Origin: an uncultured Caldilineaceae bacterium
GTDB lineage: Bacteria > Chloroflexota > Anaerolineae > Caldilineales > Caldilineaceae
NCBI GenBank assembly: GCA_958295915.1
Contig: OY282381.1
Location: 518,722-582,721, forward strand
Direction of reading: 5' to 3'
Length of the DNA: 64,000 nucleotides
Shown here one piece after another: positions 54,663 to 64,000 of the stretch (position 1 is the stretch's first letter; each line of letters begins with the position of its first letter). Below the pieces are notes generated by a model. The model ran no database searches, was not told the origin of the DNA, and was given only the letters and a program-made list of their open reading frames with translations. The translations under genes and the position numbers were made by a program.

Positions 54663-55626
54663 TTTTTTCTCTCTCACAGGCAATAATATCATCGAGAGTT
54701 TCCGCTAACGAACAGATAGGTGACCAGCCGATGGCCGCCCGGATTTTGGTGATGTCTGGTACCCGCCGGCGCATATCCTCGAAACCAGGCGCATACGCCT
54801 CCTGGTACGGAATATAGCGGATCGACGATGTGGAATCGGCGCGTTCAATCACCTGTTCCGCCAAATCTATGATCGTTACCTCATGATCGCTGCCGATGTT
54901 GTAGATCTGCCCAGCGGTAACCGCGGGCCTGTCCAACAGAGCCGCCAATGCCCGCACCACATCTGACACATGGCAGAAGCAACGGCTTTGGCTGCCATCG
55001 CCGAAGACGGTCACCGGCTCGCCGCGCAAGGCCTGATTTACAAACCGGGGCACGACCATTCCATAGCGGCCAGTCTGTCGGGGGCCGACGGTATTGAAAA
55101 AACGCGTGATCGTCACCGGCAGACCGAACTCCCGGTGAGCAGCCAGCCCCAGGAATTCGTCTAACAGTTTGCTGGCCGCATAGCCCCAACGACTACGGCT
55201 GGGCGGCCCCAGCAGCAAATCGTCGTCCTCAGAAAAAGGCGCCGCCGCGCTCTTGCCGTAGACCTCGCTTGTGCTGGCGATGAGGGTATGGCAGCGATAG
55301 CGTCGGGCTATGCGCAGCACCGCATGGGCGCCCAGGACATTCGTCTCAATTGTCTCTGTCGGGTGTTTCACAACCAACTGTACACCGACCGCTGCCGCTA
55401 AGTGCACAATCGCATCGGCCTGACTGGCGAGCCGGTCCAGCGCCAGACTGTTGCGCAGTGCTTCGATGGCGAAGGAAAAGCGGGGATTCTCCTGTAAATG
55501 CTGGATGTTCTCGAAGGAGCCTGTGCTCAGATCATCGAGGATGGCGACGGAGTCCCCCCGATCAAGTAGCGCGTCGGCCAGATGGCTGCCAATAAATCCG
55601 GCCCCACCGGTGATGAGAATGTGCAT
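54652..55626 (-). CDS. NAD-dependent epimerase/dehydratase (extended SDR, sugar-nucleotide type)
   Basis: The protein is about 324 residues, with the Rossmann motif TGGAGFIGSHLAD at the N-terminus, DDLSTG, the catalytic Ser/Thr near STSEVYGKS, the Tyr-x3-Lys pair in WGYAASKLLDE and the RFFNTVGPRQTG loop. It belongs to the UDP-glucose 4-epimerase / UDP-glucuronate decarboxylase group; the substrate is not determined. Two close ATGs (55632 and 55626) are possible. The O-antigen-ligase-like protein at 60.9 kb is another envelope-polysaccharide function nearby. Confidence 0.88.
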   Translation of the reverse strand: MHILITGGAGFIGSHLADALLDRGDSVAILDDLSTGSFENIQHLQENPRFSFAIEALRNSLALDRLASQADAIVHLAAAVGVQLVVKHPTETIETNVLGAHAVLRIARRYRCHTLIASTSEVYGKSAAAPFSEDDDLLLGPPSRSRWGYAASKLLDEFLGLAAHREFGLPVTITRFFNTVGPRQTGRYGMVVPRFVNQALRGEPVTVFGDGSQSRCFCHVSDVVRALAALLDRPAVTAGQIYNIGSDHEVTIIDLAEQVIERADSTSSIRYIPYQEAYAPGFEDMRRRVPDITKIRAAIGWSPICSLAETLDDIIACEREKISG

Positions 55627-55696
55627 GGGCATTTCTCGCCGCTTATACTGTTCTCTCGCCAGTGTAGCCGGTTTCGAGGCATTCAGCAAAGGCGAT

Positions 55697-55747
55697 TGTG
55701 ATTGAGATGATTAAGATGATTCAATCATCCCCATCATCTCAATCACA
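55697..55747. repeat. Nested inverted repeat TGTGATTGAGATGAT between the epimerase and purH
   Basis: TGTGATTGAGATGAT (55697-55711) and ATCATCTCAATCACA (55733-55747) form a perfect 15-bp stem; the loop contains a further GATGATT/AATCATC stem. It lies after the purH stop without a T-tract. Confidence 0.75.
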
Positions 55748-55762
55748 GTACACAAGAGACGG

Positions 55763-57397
<1,635 letters not shown>

Positions 57398-57431
57398 ACG
57401 GATCCTCCTATGACGACAGAACGGGTATCGG

Positions 57432-57466
57432 AAAACAAAAAAGGCAGTCGGAAATTACCAACTGCC
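57432..57466 (-). terminator. Intrinsic terminator in the purH leader (attenuator)
   Basis: On the minus strand GGCAGTTGG (57466-57458) pairs with CCGACTGCC (57451-57443) around a 6-base loop and is followed by TTTTTTGTTTT. It lies about 35 bases before the purH ATG, so it must be bypassed for purH expression. Confidence 0.8.
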
Positions 57467-57600
57467 CCAGCCCAGGCGACCGACTGCGCAACCAGACATG
57501 AACAGCGCAAACCGCTGTCATATCTGAAAGGGAAATCGCTTCCCCAGCGGTTCCTCTCCCCTGTGGTATCTCTCCACCCATTCGAGGGTCGGACATGAAC
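57432..57600 (-). promoter_or_regulatory. Candidate purine-responsive leader, possibly a ZTP (pfl) riboswitch
   Basis: The purH leader ends in a terminator and contains segments that resemble the ZTP aptamer core: a hairpin GGTGGAGAGATACCAC (57578-57563), then AGGGGAGAGG (57562-57553), and CGCCTGGGC (57478-57470) just before the terminator. ZTP riboswitches sense the PurH substrate and commonly precede purH. The 5' GGCGA segment is poorly matched and the variable loop carries a dispersed repeat, so the identification is tentative. Confidence 0.45.
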
Positions 57601-57648
57601 AGCGCGAACGCGCAGAGCCAAGCTAAGCGCAAACCGCTGTCATGTCTG
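57492..57648. repeat. Two copies of a CAGACATG...CAGCG palindrome in the purH leader
   Basis: Copy 1 (57492-57526) reads as a hairpin with arms CCAGACATGAACAGCGC and CGCTGTCATATCTG. Copy 2 (57591-57648) has the same arms with a longer centre. They flank the candidate aptamer core. Confidence 0.7.
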
Positions 57649-57800
57649 ATTCGTTCGTCTGCGAAGATGCGGAACCTTCCAACCCTTCGATTCGCCAGTC
57701 GAGAAACCGGTTTTTAGTCCGGCTGGATGCTACCACAAGAACAAACCTGGCGCAAGATTTGCATGGGCAGCTCCCGTGCCGGCGATCAGACGCGCCCAAT

Positions 57801-57829
57801 GTTCCGATCCCGCTGGCGTCTGCTATACT
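57801..57829 (+). promoter_or_regulatory. Extended -10 promoter for gnd
   Basis: TGCTATACT (TATACT at 57824-57829 with upstream TG) and a weak TTCCGA 16 bases upstream. The gnd start codon is 90 bases downstream. Confidence 0.5.
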
Positions 57830-57918
57830 TAGAGAGGAGTACTGTCAAATCGCGCTCATAGAGCGAAACGGTAGCGCATTTAACAAGCCTCCGGGCGCGC
57901 CGTCAAAGGAGAAACGCA

Positions 57919-59346
57919 GTGAGTGATACCACAACCCCTCGCGGGGATATTGCCGTCATCGGTCTGGCCGTTATGGGTCAGAATCTGGCGCTCAATCTGG
58001 AACGCAACGGCTATCATGTCGTTGTCCACAACCGCACCACCTCCAAAATGACCGATTTCGTGGCCGAACATACCGGCAAGAATCTGATCCCCGCAGTGAC
58101 GCTAGATGGGATGGTGGCGAAGCTCGTCCGGCCCCGGCGCATTCTGCTCATGGTGCAGGCGGGCCGGCCGGTAGACGCTGTGCTGGACTCTCTCGTCCCC
58201 CTGCTGGACGAGGGCGATATCGTCATGGACGGCGGCAACAGCTATTTCCCGGACACCGAGCGTCGCAGCCGAGAACTGACTGCAAAAGGCCTGGTCTATA
58301 TGGGCGTTGGCGTCAGCGGCGGCGAGGAGGGCGCGCTCTGGGGGCCGTCGATCATGCCCGGCGGCGCGCCGGCAGGGTGGGCATCTGTCGGCGAGATGCT
58401 AGGGGCCATCGCCGCCAAAGCGGATGAGGACGGCCAACCCTGTGTCACCTACATCGGGCCTGGCGGCGCCGGCCACTATGTAAAAATGGTCCACAACGGC
58501 ATCGAATACGGGGATATGCAGCTTATCGCCGAGGCCTATGACATTTTGCAACAGGCGCTGGGCCTGCAGGCAGCGGATCTGGCGGATGTTTTCACCACCT
58601 GGAATGAGGGCGAGTTGGACAGCTTTCTCATCGAAATTACCGGCAAAATCTTCCGGCGGATGGACGAAGAAACCGGCAAACCACTGGTGGATCTGATCCT
58701 GGATAAGGCCAAGCAGAAAGGCACCGGCAAATGGACGAGCCAGAACGCAATGGATGTGGGCGCGCCGATCCCAACCATTAACAGCGCAGTGACCGGTCGC
58801 ATCATCTCCGCGCTGAAGGACGAACGGATGGCCGCGTCCTCTTGCTTGCCCGGCCCGGATACGCGGCCCTATGCCGGCGACCACAAAGAGCTGATCGACG
58901 CGACGCGAGATGCTCTCTATGCCAGCAAAATCAGCGCCTACGCTCAGGGGATGGCGCTACTGCGGCTGGCCAGTGAAGAGTACGGCTACGATCTGAATTT
59001 GGGTGAGATTGCCGCCATCTGGCGAGCTGGCTGCATCATACGCGCCCGCTTCCTCAACCGCATCACCGACGCCTACGCCAAGAATCCGGCGTTGACAAAT
59101 TTGTTGCTGGACGACGACTTTCGCGCCGCTGTAACCCAAAGGCTGCCCGCCTGGCGCAAGGTGATCCAACTGGCAGTCGCGCGGGGCATCCCCACGCCGG
59201 CGTTCTGCGCCAGCCTGGCCTACTACGACAGCTATCGCAACGCCCGCTTACCGGCCAATCTAATCCAGGCTCAGAGGGATTTCTTCGGCGCTCACACCTA
59301 CGAACGAACAGATCGAGAGGGGATTTTCCATAGTGAGTGGGAATAA
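57919..59346 (+). CDS. gnd: 6-phosphogluconate dehydrogenase (decarboxylating)
   Basis: The 475-residue NADP(+)-dependent enzyme of the oxidative pentose phosphate pathway converts 6-phosphogluconate to ribulose 5-phosphate. It has the Rossmann loop [13 protein letters not shown], the substrate motif [21 protein letters not shown], the catalytic Lys in [15 protein letters not shown], and the C-terminal [11 protein letters not shown] and [19 protein letters not shown] signatures. Translation starts at GTG (57919) with AAGGAGAAACGCA upstream. Usual length for the family. Confidence 0.97.
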   Translation: MSDTTTPRGDIAVIGLAVMGQNLALNLERNGYHVVVHNRTTSKMTDFVAEHTGKNLIPAVTLDGMVAKLVRPRRILLMVQAGRPVDAVLDSLVPLLDEGDIVMDGGNSYFPDTERRSRELTAKGLVYMGVGVSGGEEGALWGPSIMPGGAPAGWASVGEMLGAIAAKADEDGQPCVTYIGPGGAGHYVKMVHNGIEYGDMQLIAEAYDILQQALGLQAADLADVFTTWNEGELDSFLIEITGKIFRRMDEETGKPLVDLILDKAKQKGTGKWTSQNAMDVGAPIPTINSAVTGRIISALKDERMAASSCLPGPDTRPYAGDHKELIDATRDALYASKISAYAQGMALLRLASEEYGYDLNLGEIAAIWRAGCIIRARFLNRITDAYAKNPALTNLLLDDDFRAAVTQRLPAWRKVIQLAVARGIPTPAFCASLAYYDSYRNARLPANLIQAQRDFFGAHTYERTDREGIFHSEWE

Positions 59347-59375
59347 TCAGAATTTGAAATATCAGAGCATGTAGA

Positions 59376-60044
59376 ATGCCTCATCTCAACCGCTGGCACG
59401 CGGCAATTCCGTTGATTCTTCTTTTCGGCGGCGGGTGGTTGTGGATCAGTCGCCCGTCGGCGGACGCATCGACGTTCGGCACGCCGCGACCTGCAATTCT
59501 GCATCCAGCCCCGGATTTTACACTGCATCGCTACGGATCGAATCCGGCTATCGACGAAGCCTTTACACTCTCCACCGTGCGGGGTACGCCGGTCGTGCTG
59601 AACTTTTGGGCGACCTGGTGTGGCCCCTGTCGTCGCGAATTCCCGGCGTTACAGACTGCGGCCGCGCAGTACGGCGCATGCAGAACGCAAGAGCAGAGCG
59701 TGATGACAGATTCAGAAGCGCGAAAACCAAGCGTTGGGCCGACTGAACCACTTTGTGTCCTGATTCTGGGAGTGAATCAGGGGGAAAACGCGGCCACCAT
59801 CGAACGCTTTCTGACTGAAATCGGTGTAGAATCGAAAGGCTCTGCCATACCCTCAGAACGGCAAGCAGGCTCTGCCGAGTTCCCGATTGTGTTGGACAAC
59901 GATATGGAAGTGAGTCGGCGCTACAATGTCCTTGGGCTGCCAATGACCTATTTTATAGATCCCAATGGCATCATCCGCAGCGTTTGGGCCGGGGAGATGA
60001 ACAGCGTGATTCTGGCAGAGAATATCGCGAAAATCGTGCCATGA
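59376..60044 (+). CDS. Membrane-anchored TlpA/ResA-like thiol-disulfide oxidoreductase with inserted segments
   Basis: The 222-residue protein has an N-terminal signal anchor (about 8-25) and a thioredoxin fold facing outside: APDFTLHRY, NFWATWCGPCRREFPAL (active CxxC) and the cis-Pro loop NVLGLPMTYFID. Two stretches have no counterpart in typical TlpA proteins: about 101-127 (GACRTQEQSV to VGPTEP) and about 153-168 (ESKGSAIPSERQAGSAEF). They lie in surface loops and may be repeat-derived. It ends in an ATGA overlap with the kinase gene. Confidence 0.88.
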   Translation: MPHLNRWHAAIPLILLFGGGWLWISRPSADASTFGTPRPAILHPAPDFTLHRYGSNPAIDEAFTLSTVRGTPVVLNFWATWCGPCRREFPALQTAAAQYGACRTQEQSVMTDSEARKPSVGPTEPLCVLILGVNQGENAATIERFLTEIGVESKGSAIPSERQAGSAEFPIVLDNDMEVSRRYNVLGLPMTYFIDPNGIIRSVWAGEMNSVILAENIAKIVP

Positions 60045-60949
60045 AGACAGCAAAGGAGAGACTGGTTGCCGTTCTGCGCCATCTGAAAATCAAGGATGCC
60101 ACACCCTTGGGCCAGGGTATGACATCCACTATCTACGACATCGGCGACGGGCGGGTTCTGAGAATTTACTTCGGCCCACAGGACGAACGCTACTTTCCGA
60201 GGCTGCGGGCCTTTTCACAGCAACTCCAGCAGTACGAGCTCCCCTACGCCGTGCCGTACATCTATGAAAACGGCGCTGTGGAGGACACGCATTTTCACAT
60301 CGAGCGCCGCCTGCCGGGGCAGGAGTTGGCGCAGGTCTTCCCCCGTCTCACCCGCCGAGAACGGGAACGTTCTCTCTCCTCATTTCTCGATGCACTGCCA
60401 CCGCTCCACTCCATCCAATGGCCACACCAGCTCTTTGGCGAACAGCTTAATGTGGAGGAAGAGATTGCGACAAAGACGTGGCCGAACTATCTGCACGAAC
60501 GGATCTCCGCTACGCTGGCGCACTCCTACGCCGACCTGCAGGAAGATTTGCCCGCTGTTGATCGGATCATTCATACCTACAGGCAGCAGGTGAATGCCTT
60601 GCCTTGCCAGACGCCAAAATGCCTCGTGCATGGAGACTACTTCCTCGGCAATGTCCTGTGCGATGAGCGAGGAATCCTGACCGCCATCGTCGATTTCAGC
60701 CCATTGACGCTTGTCGGTGATCCGCTTATGGATTTGGCCGGCGCCTATTACTTCTGCCAGATTTTCGATTTTGTGACGGAGGCGGATTACCGCTTCTTAC
60801 GTCAACAGATCGACCAGCGTTACGGTCCGCGCCGCTGGCAACGCATCGACTTCTATTACACCTTCTATAGCCTGCGCTTCAGCGACTGTAAAGGTCCGGA
60901 TAATCACACCTACCGCTGGTGCCTGCGTCGTCTGCGCGGGCTGTGTTGA
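60041..60949 (+). CDS. Aminoglycoside phosphotransferase-family (APH) small-molecule kinase
   Basis: The 302-residue protein has the APH fold: LGQGMTSTIYDIGDGRVLRIY near the N-terminus, the catalytic loop VHGDYFLGNVL and the metal-binding VDFSPLTLVGDPLMDLA. The family includes antibiotic, choline and fructosamine kinases; no substrate can be assigned. Its start overlaps the stop of the thioredoxin gene. Its 3' end overlaps the O-antigen ligase-like gene on the other strand by 71 bases. Confidence 0.85.
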   Translation: MKTAKERLVAVLRHLKIKDATPLGQGMTSTIYDIGDGRVLRIYFGPQDERYFPRLRAFSQQLQQYELPYAVPYIYENGAVEDTHFHIERRLPGQELAQVFPRLTRRERERSLSSFLDALPPLHSIQWPHQLFGEQLNVEEEIATKTWPNYLHERISATLAHSYADLQEDLPAVDRIIHTYRQQVNALPCQTPKCLVHGDYFLGNVLCDERGILTAIVDFSPLTLVGDPLMDLAGAYYFCQIFDFVTEADYRFLRQQIDQRYGPRRWQRIDFYYTFYSLRFSDCKGPDNHTYRWCLRRLRGLC

Positions 60950-63173
60950 ACATGCTGCTTCCCACTCTGGGGCGCTCGAACAGGTGCAGCAGGAACACCC
61001 ACACCAACAGCAGATCCGGCAGCGCGTAGGAAGCATCGATGAGACCATGGCCCAGCCCGGCGGCGATGGCGCCCAGCGCGCCGACAGCCAGGGCATCGAC
61101 AGTCGCCGCCCGCCACAGGGAACGGATTCCCAGCCACAGCCACGCCATAGCCAACACAAGCCCCGGCAGCCCAAGACGCGTCCACCAGTCCAGCACGAAG
61201 TTGTGCGGATGGTTCAAACTGGGATCGCGCCAGGCAGCCGGCAGGATGTATTCACTCCGATACGAATACAGAAAGTTATCCGGCCCAACCCCCAGCCACA
61301 GATGATCGAATGCCATCTGCAGGCTGCTGCTCCACAGATTGAGGCGTATACCGCCGGTGCTCTGCGGTCGGAAGTCCAACAGGCTGCGGAAACGCTCGGC
61401 GCCCAGAAAAGGTATCAGGCCCAAACCCATCCCCACAGCCACCGCCGCCAGCCCCCAGCCCCACAATGCCGGCAACCTGTTGCCCCGCGCCCCCAACAGC
61501 CGCCGCCCAGCGATTGCCAACGCCAGCAACATCGCCGGCAGAGCGAAAAAGAGCGCGCCTTTGCTGAACGTAAGCAGGAGGGCGATCAGTTGGGGGAGAG
61601 TAAGGAGGAAGGCGTATTGGGCCACCCGTTTTGGGTATGTCGCTCGCGTCTCTTGCGAGCAGAGGCGCATTGCACCCTTTTGCGCTTTGTCTTTGGCCTT
61701 TCCTCCAAAATAGGCCAGCGCCAATCCTACAGCCGCGGTTCGCTCCAAATAAAGGGCCAGATTGTTGGGCGAACCGTAGAAGGCCCGTATGCGATCGACC
61801 CCCTCCGCCTGGATGACGTTCTGCTCGATGATGTACTGCCAGATGCCGGTCAGAGCGACAACCGTGCCGCCGGCCAGCCAGGCCAGAGCCAGCATGTAGC
61901 GGGCAGCGGTACGATCTGGGGCGCTGCGCATGGTCTCATGTATGAGGAGAGCGAACATGCCGGCGCCCAGAAAGAGCGTACGCCACTCGCGCAGAGCGAC
62001 CGCCCGTTGATCGGCGGCGAAGGTGGCGACAAGCGCGCAGACAACGAGGAGAAATAAGATGCTGTGGCGCGTATCTGGCGCTGTATGTTGTATGTGGCGT
62101 GTTGTGCGTTGCGCCATTATCAACCGCAAACCGCTAAATGCCAAGCCACCGTAAACACCGATTTCGATGAGATTAAACGCCCGACCCGGCAGAATCGGCA
62201 GCGGGTAGAGATAAAACGGCAAAGCGAAGAGTAGCGCGCCGCTCCATAACATGGGGCGAGACAGACTGGCGATGCCGAGCAGAAACAGACCGCTGTCGGT
62301 GAGGAGCCAGCTTTCGGCGTATACACCGCCGCCGATCAGCAGGATCCCGGCAACGGATGCGACGACCGCTGGCGGCCAGGGCAGGGTCTGTTCTGTGTTC
62401 GCTGCGCTGCGGCGCGCCAGAATGGCAGCGAACCCCTGTGTAAACCTGTCAGTGAAAGACGATTGGGGCGGATCACATTGGTCATCAGCCCTGTATAGTT
62501 TCGCCCAACCCTCCTTGAAGGATGATCGCAAGGCGGCGACTGCGAACCAGCTACCAAGAAGGGCCAGGATCACGCCAGGCCACAGGGGACGAGGCCCAGG
62601 GGGCAACGCGTCCACAGCTACGCCCCGCAGAACGACCTGCCCCCAACCGCGCCATACTTCGACTATGACTTGGTGGGGGCCGTCCGTATCCGCCCGGTGG
62701 ACGACAAGCCACTCGGATGCTGGGCCGGTGGGGGTCTGTTTTTCCGGAGCAAGCAGAGGTTTATAGCCGGCGGGTCGTCCGGCGCTATCGAGATTGCGGC
62801 GCAGAACCGCTAGACGGTTGGCCGGACGGTCGTCTACTGTCACAAAAATATAGCCCCAATAGTCTCCCAATGCCAGTTGCAGGGCCAGTTCCCGACCGCT
62901 GTATGGAAAGGAGACCCGACCGGATGGCTCGGCCCATGGACGCTCCGGTTCGGTTGTGTCCGCGCCGCTGGCAGAGATCCGCCAGCCCGGTTCAAAAGCA
63001 AAAACCGGGCTGTCCATCGTGGCCGCTACACCGCTGTAGAGCCGCTCCTGCGGCTGGGGAAGCGGCGGCACGGCCTCCTCTCCCACAAATGCCAGCCAGC
63101 CTGCAGCCCCTAACAGCAACAGCAGTGCGATGAGCGGATTTACCCGCCGGGAGATAGAAAAACGCGCAGCCAT
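60879..63173 (-). CDS. O-antigen ligase / Wzy_C-type polytopic membrane protein
   Basis: The 764-residue protein has an N-terminal anchor, a soluble beta-rich region (about 25-195) and about twelve membrane helices. The Wzy_C signature lies in the C-terminal half (GSPNNLALYLER; STGGIRLNLWSSSLQMAFDHLWLGVGPDNF; NHPHNFVLDWWTRLGLPGL). It would transfer or polymerise surface polysaccharide. Two charged segments look inserted: QRTTRHIQHTAPDTRH (about 375-390) and KAKDKAQKGAMRLCSQETRA (about 500-520), the latter with a GCTCGC/GCGAGC DNA hairpin (61642-61660). The ATG at 63173 places the anchor at the N-terminus. Confidence 0.85.
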   Translation of the reverse strand: MAARFSISRRVNPLIALLLLLGAAGWLAFVGEEAVPPLPQPQERLYSGVAATMDSPVFAFEPGWRISASGADTTEPERPWAEPSGRVSFPYSGRELALQLALGDYWGYIFVTVDDRPANRLAVLRRNLDSAGRPAGYKPLLAPEKQTPTGPASEWLVVHRADTDGPHQVIVEVWRGWGQVVLRGVAVDALPPGPRPLWPGVILALLGSWFAVAALRSSFKEGWAKLYRADDQCDPPQSSFTDRFTQGFAAILARRSAANTEQTLPWPPAVVASVAGILLIGGGVYAESWLLTDSGLFLLGIASLSRPMLWSGALLFALPFYLYPLPILPGRAFNLIEIGVYGGLAFSGLRLIMAQRTTRHIQHTAPDTRHSILFLLVVCALVATFAADQRAVALREWRTLFLGAGMFALLIHETMRSAPDRTAARYMLALAWLAGGTVVALTGIWQYIIEQNVIQAEGVDRIRAFYGSPNNLALYLERTAAVGLALAYFGGKAKDKAQKGAMRLCSQETRATYPKRVAQYAFLLTLPQLIALLLTFSKGALFFALPAMLLALAIAGRRLLGARGNRLPALWGWGLAAVAVGMGLGLIPFLGAERFRSLLDFRPQSTGGIRLNLWSSSLQMAFDHLWLGVGPDNFLYSYRSEYILPAAWRDPSLNHPHNFVLDWWTRLGLPGLVLAMAWLWLGIRSLWRAATVDALAVGALGAIAAGLGHGLIDASYALPDLLLVWVFLLHLFERPRVGSSMFNTARADDAGTSGRCDYPDLYSR

Positions 63174-63340
63174 GGTAGAGATGATCCTAACACACGGAGG
63201 AGGATTGCGAGAAGTGAATGGGGACAACGCCCAATAACGGATCCATAGGGAACTCTTTCACACAGCAGAACGTCTTAGTAGGTGCCCGGTATACACCGGC
63301 AGACATGCAGACCACTGTTCAAGACAAGGAGAACTATCCA

Positions 63341-64000
63341 ATGAAGCGAAAGTATACGACAAAAACAATCGTTGTCGCGGCAGCCGTGACGCTGTTCGCG
63401 CTGGTCGCTCTGTTCATGCTGACAACCGCGACACCGATTGCCCTGGCGAGCGAAGAGCCCTCCCACTTCACAGGGACGCATACGGTGACAGTAGTAGGCG
63501 AGGGAACGGTCAGCATTGATCCAGACATCGCGACGGCTACCATTGGCGTCGAGGTTCTGCGTTCATCTGTGAAGGAAGCCAGCGCCGACGCCCAAGAAGT
63601 GATGGAGAATGTGCTGGCGGCATTAACCACGCAGGGCATTGCCCAAAAGGACATCCAGACCAGACACTTCAGCATCTACGCCGAGCGCTTTGGCCCGGAA
63701 GGTCTGCTGGCTGATGATCAGGTGCGCTATCGCGTCAGCAACACCGCCTTCATCACGATTCGGGATCTGGATACCATCGGCGCTGTACTGGACGCAGCGA
63801 TTGATGCGGGCGCCAACAACATATATGGTGTCGATTTCAGGTTGGCTGATCCGGCTGCGGTTGAATCCCAGGCGCGCGCGGAAGCGGTGGCCGACGCCCG
63901 TTCCAAAGCAGAGGAACTGGCGGAGCTCACCGGTGTGACTGTCGGCGGCGTGATGAGCATCAGCGAAGTCATTGGTCAGGGTGGTGGCTTCTTCGGCGGC
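63341..64000 (+). CDS. SIMPL-domain (DUF541) secreted protein (5' part; runs off the right edge)
   Basis: The 220 visible residues begin with a signal peptide (MKRKYTTKTIVV... ending near ALASEEP) and continue with the SIMPL/YggE pattern: VTVVGEGTVSIDPDIATATIGVEV, AQKDIQTRHFSIYAE, YRVSNTAFITIRDLDTIG and AVADARSKAEELAELTGVTVG. AAGGAG 10 bases before the ATG sets the start. Members are extracytoplasmic and linked to oxidative stress in some bacteria; the function is otherwise unknown. Confidence 0.9.
   Translation, partial: MKRKYTTKTIVVAAAVTLFALVALFMLTTATPIALASEEPSHFTGTHTVTVVGEGTVSIDPDIATATIGVEVLRSSVKEASADAQEVMENVLAALTTQGIAQKDIQTRHFSIYAERFGPEGLLADDQVRYRVSNTAFITIRDLDTIGAVLDAAIDAGANNIYGVDFRLADPAAVESQARAEAVADARSKAEELAELTGVTVGGVMSISEVIGQGGGFFGG

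Noticed and set aside
57399..57660. THF (folE) riboswitch before purH
   Set aside because: The core segments seen fit the ZTP pattern better; no THF aptamer motifs were found.

Overview
The window is chromosomal DNA from a high-GC bacterium, most likely an uncultured or environmental Chloroflexota (Anaerolineae/Caldilineae-like). That placement is inference. It rests on the mix of gene types (baseplate-J-like membrane protein beside ruvX, tandem M42 peptidases, Mo-hydroxylase operon, CysO-type cysteine synthesis, CHAT protein, many small RM systems) and on intergenic regions crowded with short palindromic repeats. No rRNA, tRNA, CRISPR array, transposase or prophage module was recognised.

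Layout. 1-960: 5' part of a type I hsdM running off the left edge. 1.1-2.2 kb: orphan solute-binding lipoprotein. 2.4-7.3 kb (minus): alaS, a baseplate-J-like membrane protein and ruvX. 7.5-10.1 kb: three-gene ABC-2 exporter whose first permease has an in-frame amber codon. 10.2-14.8 kb: zinc-ribbon protein, three tandem M42 aminopeptidases, mutY, then a decayed HtrA-type PDZ fragment. 15.2-23.1 kb (minus): DNA methyltransferase, mutL, tig, clpP, clpX. 23.1-23.9 kb: a gene built of 126-bp tandem repeats. 24.0-28.1 kb (minus): FAD, FeS and Mo subunits of a xanthine-dehydrogenase-family enzyme plus a MoaD-like protein. 28.4-31.0 kb: comEC. 31.1-33.0 kb: small membrane genes and a VapC toxin with a damaged antitoxin. 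33.2-38.0 kb (minus): CHAT caspase-like protein and mutS. 38.5-46.0 kb: JAMM peptidase, type IIG-like RM enzyme, then sulfur-carrier protein, rhodanese-ThiF activating enzyme and cysteine synthase. 46.1-49.5 kb: MacB/LolD-like ABC exporter. 49.8-55.6 kb: M24 peptidase, RHS/tail-fibre remnant, S41 peptidase, sugar-nucleotide epimerase. 55.8-64.0 kb: purH with an attenuator leader, gnd, TlpA-like thioredoxin, APH-type kinase, O-antigen-ligase-like protein, and a SIMPL-domain protein cut by the right edge.

How genes work together. tig-clpP-clpX is a protein quality-control operon. The JAMM protease, the sulfur carrier ending Gly-Gly-Ser-Asp, the activating enzyme and the CysM-like synthase form a plausible thiocarboxylate-dependent cysteine pathway (CysO/Mec+/CysM type), interrupted by an RM gene. 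mutS, mutL and mutY lie within about 22 kb of one another. The stretch from about 31 to 43 kb resembles a defence/accessory island.

Most unusual signal. Several families of short palindromic or dispersed repeats occur both between genes and, in frame, inside conserved protein genes (LolD-like ATPase, MoeZ-like enzyme, third M42 peptidase, ClpX, MutL linker, PurH, N-terminus of the RM enzyme). Others sit exactly at gene 3' ends and supply the stop codon (alaS, epimerase, RM gene). This resembles the Rickettsia palindromic elements and is the observation most worth following.
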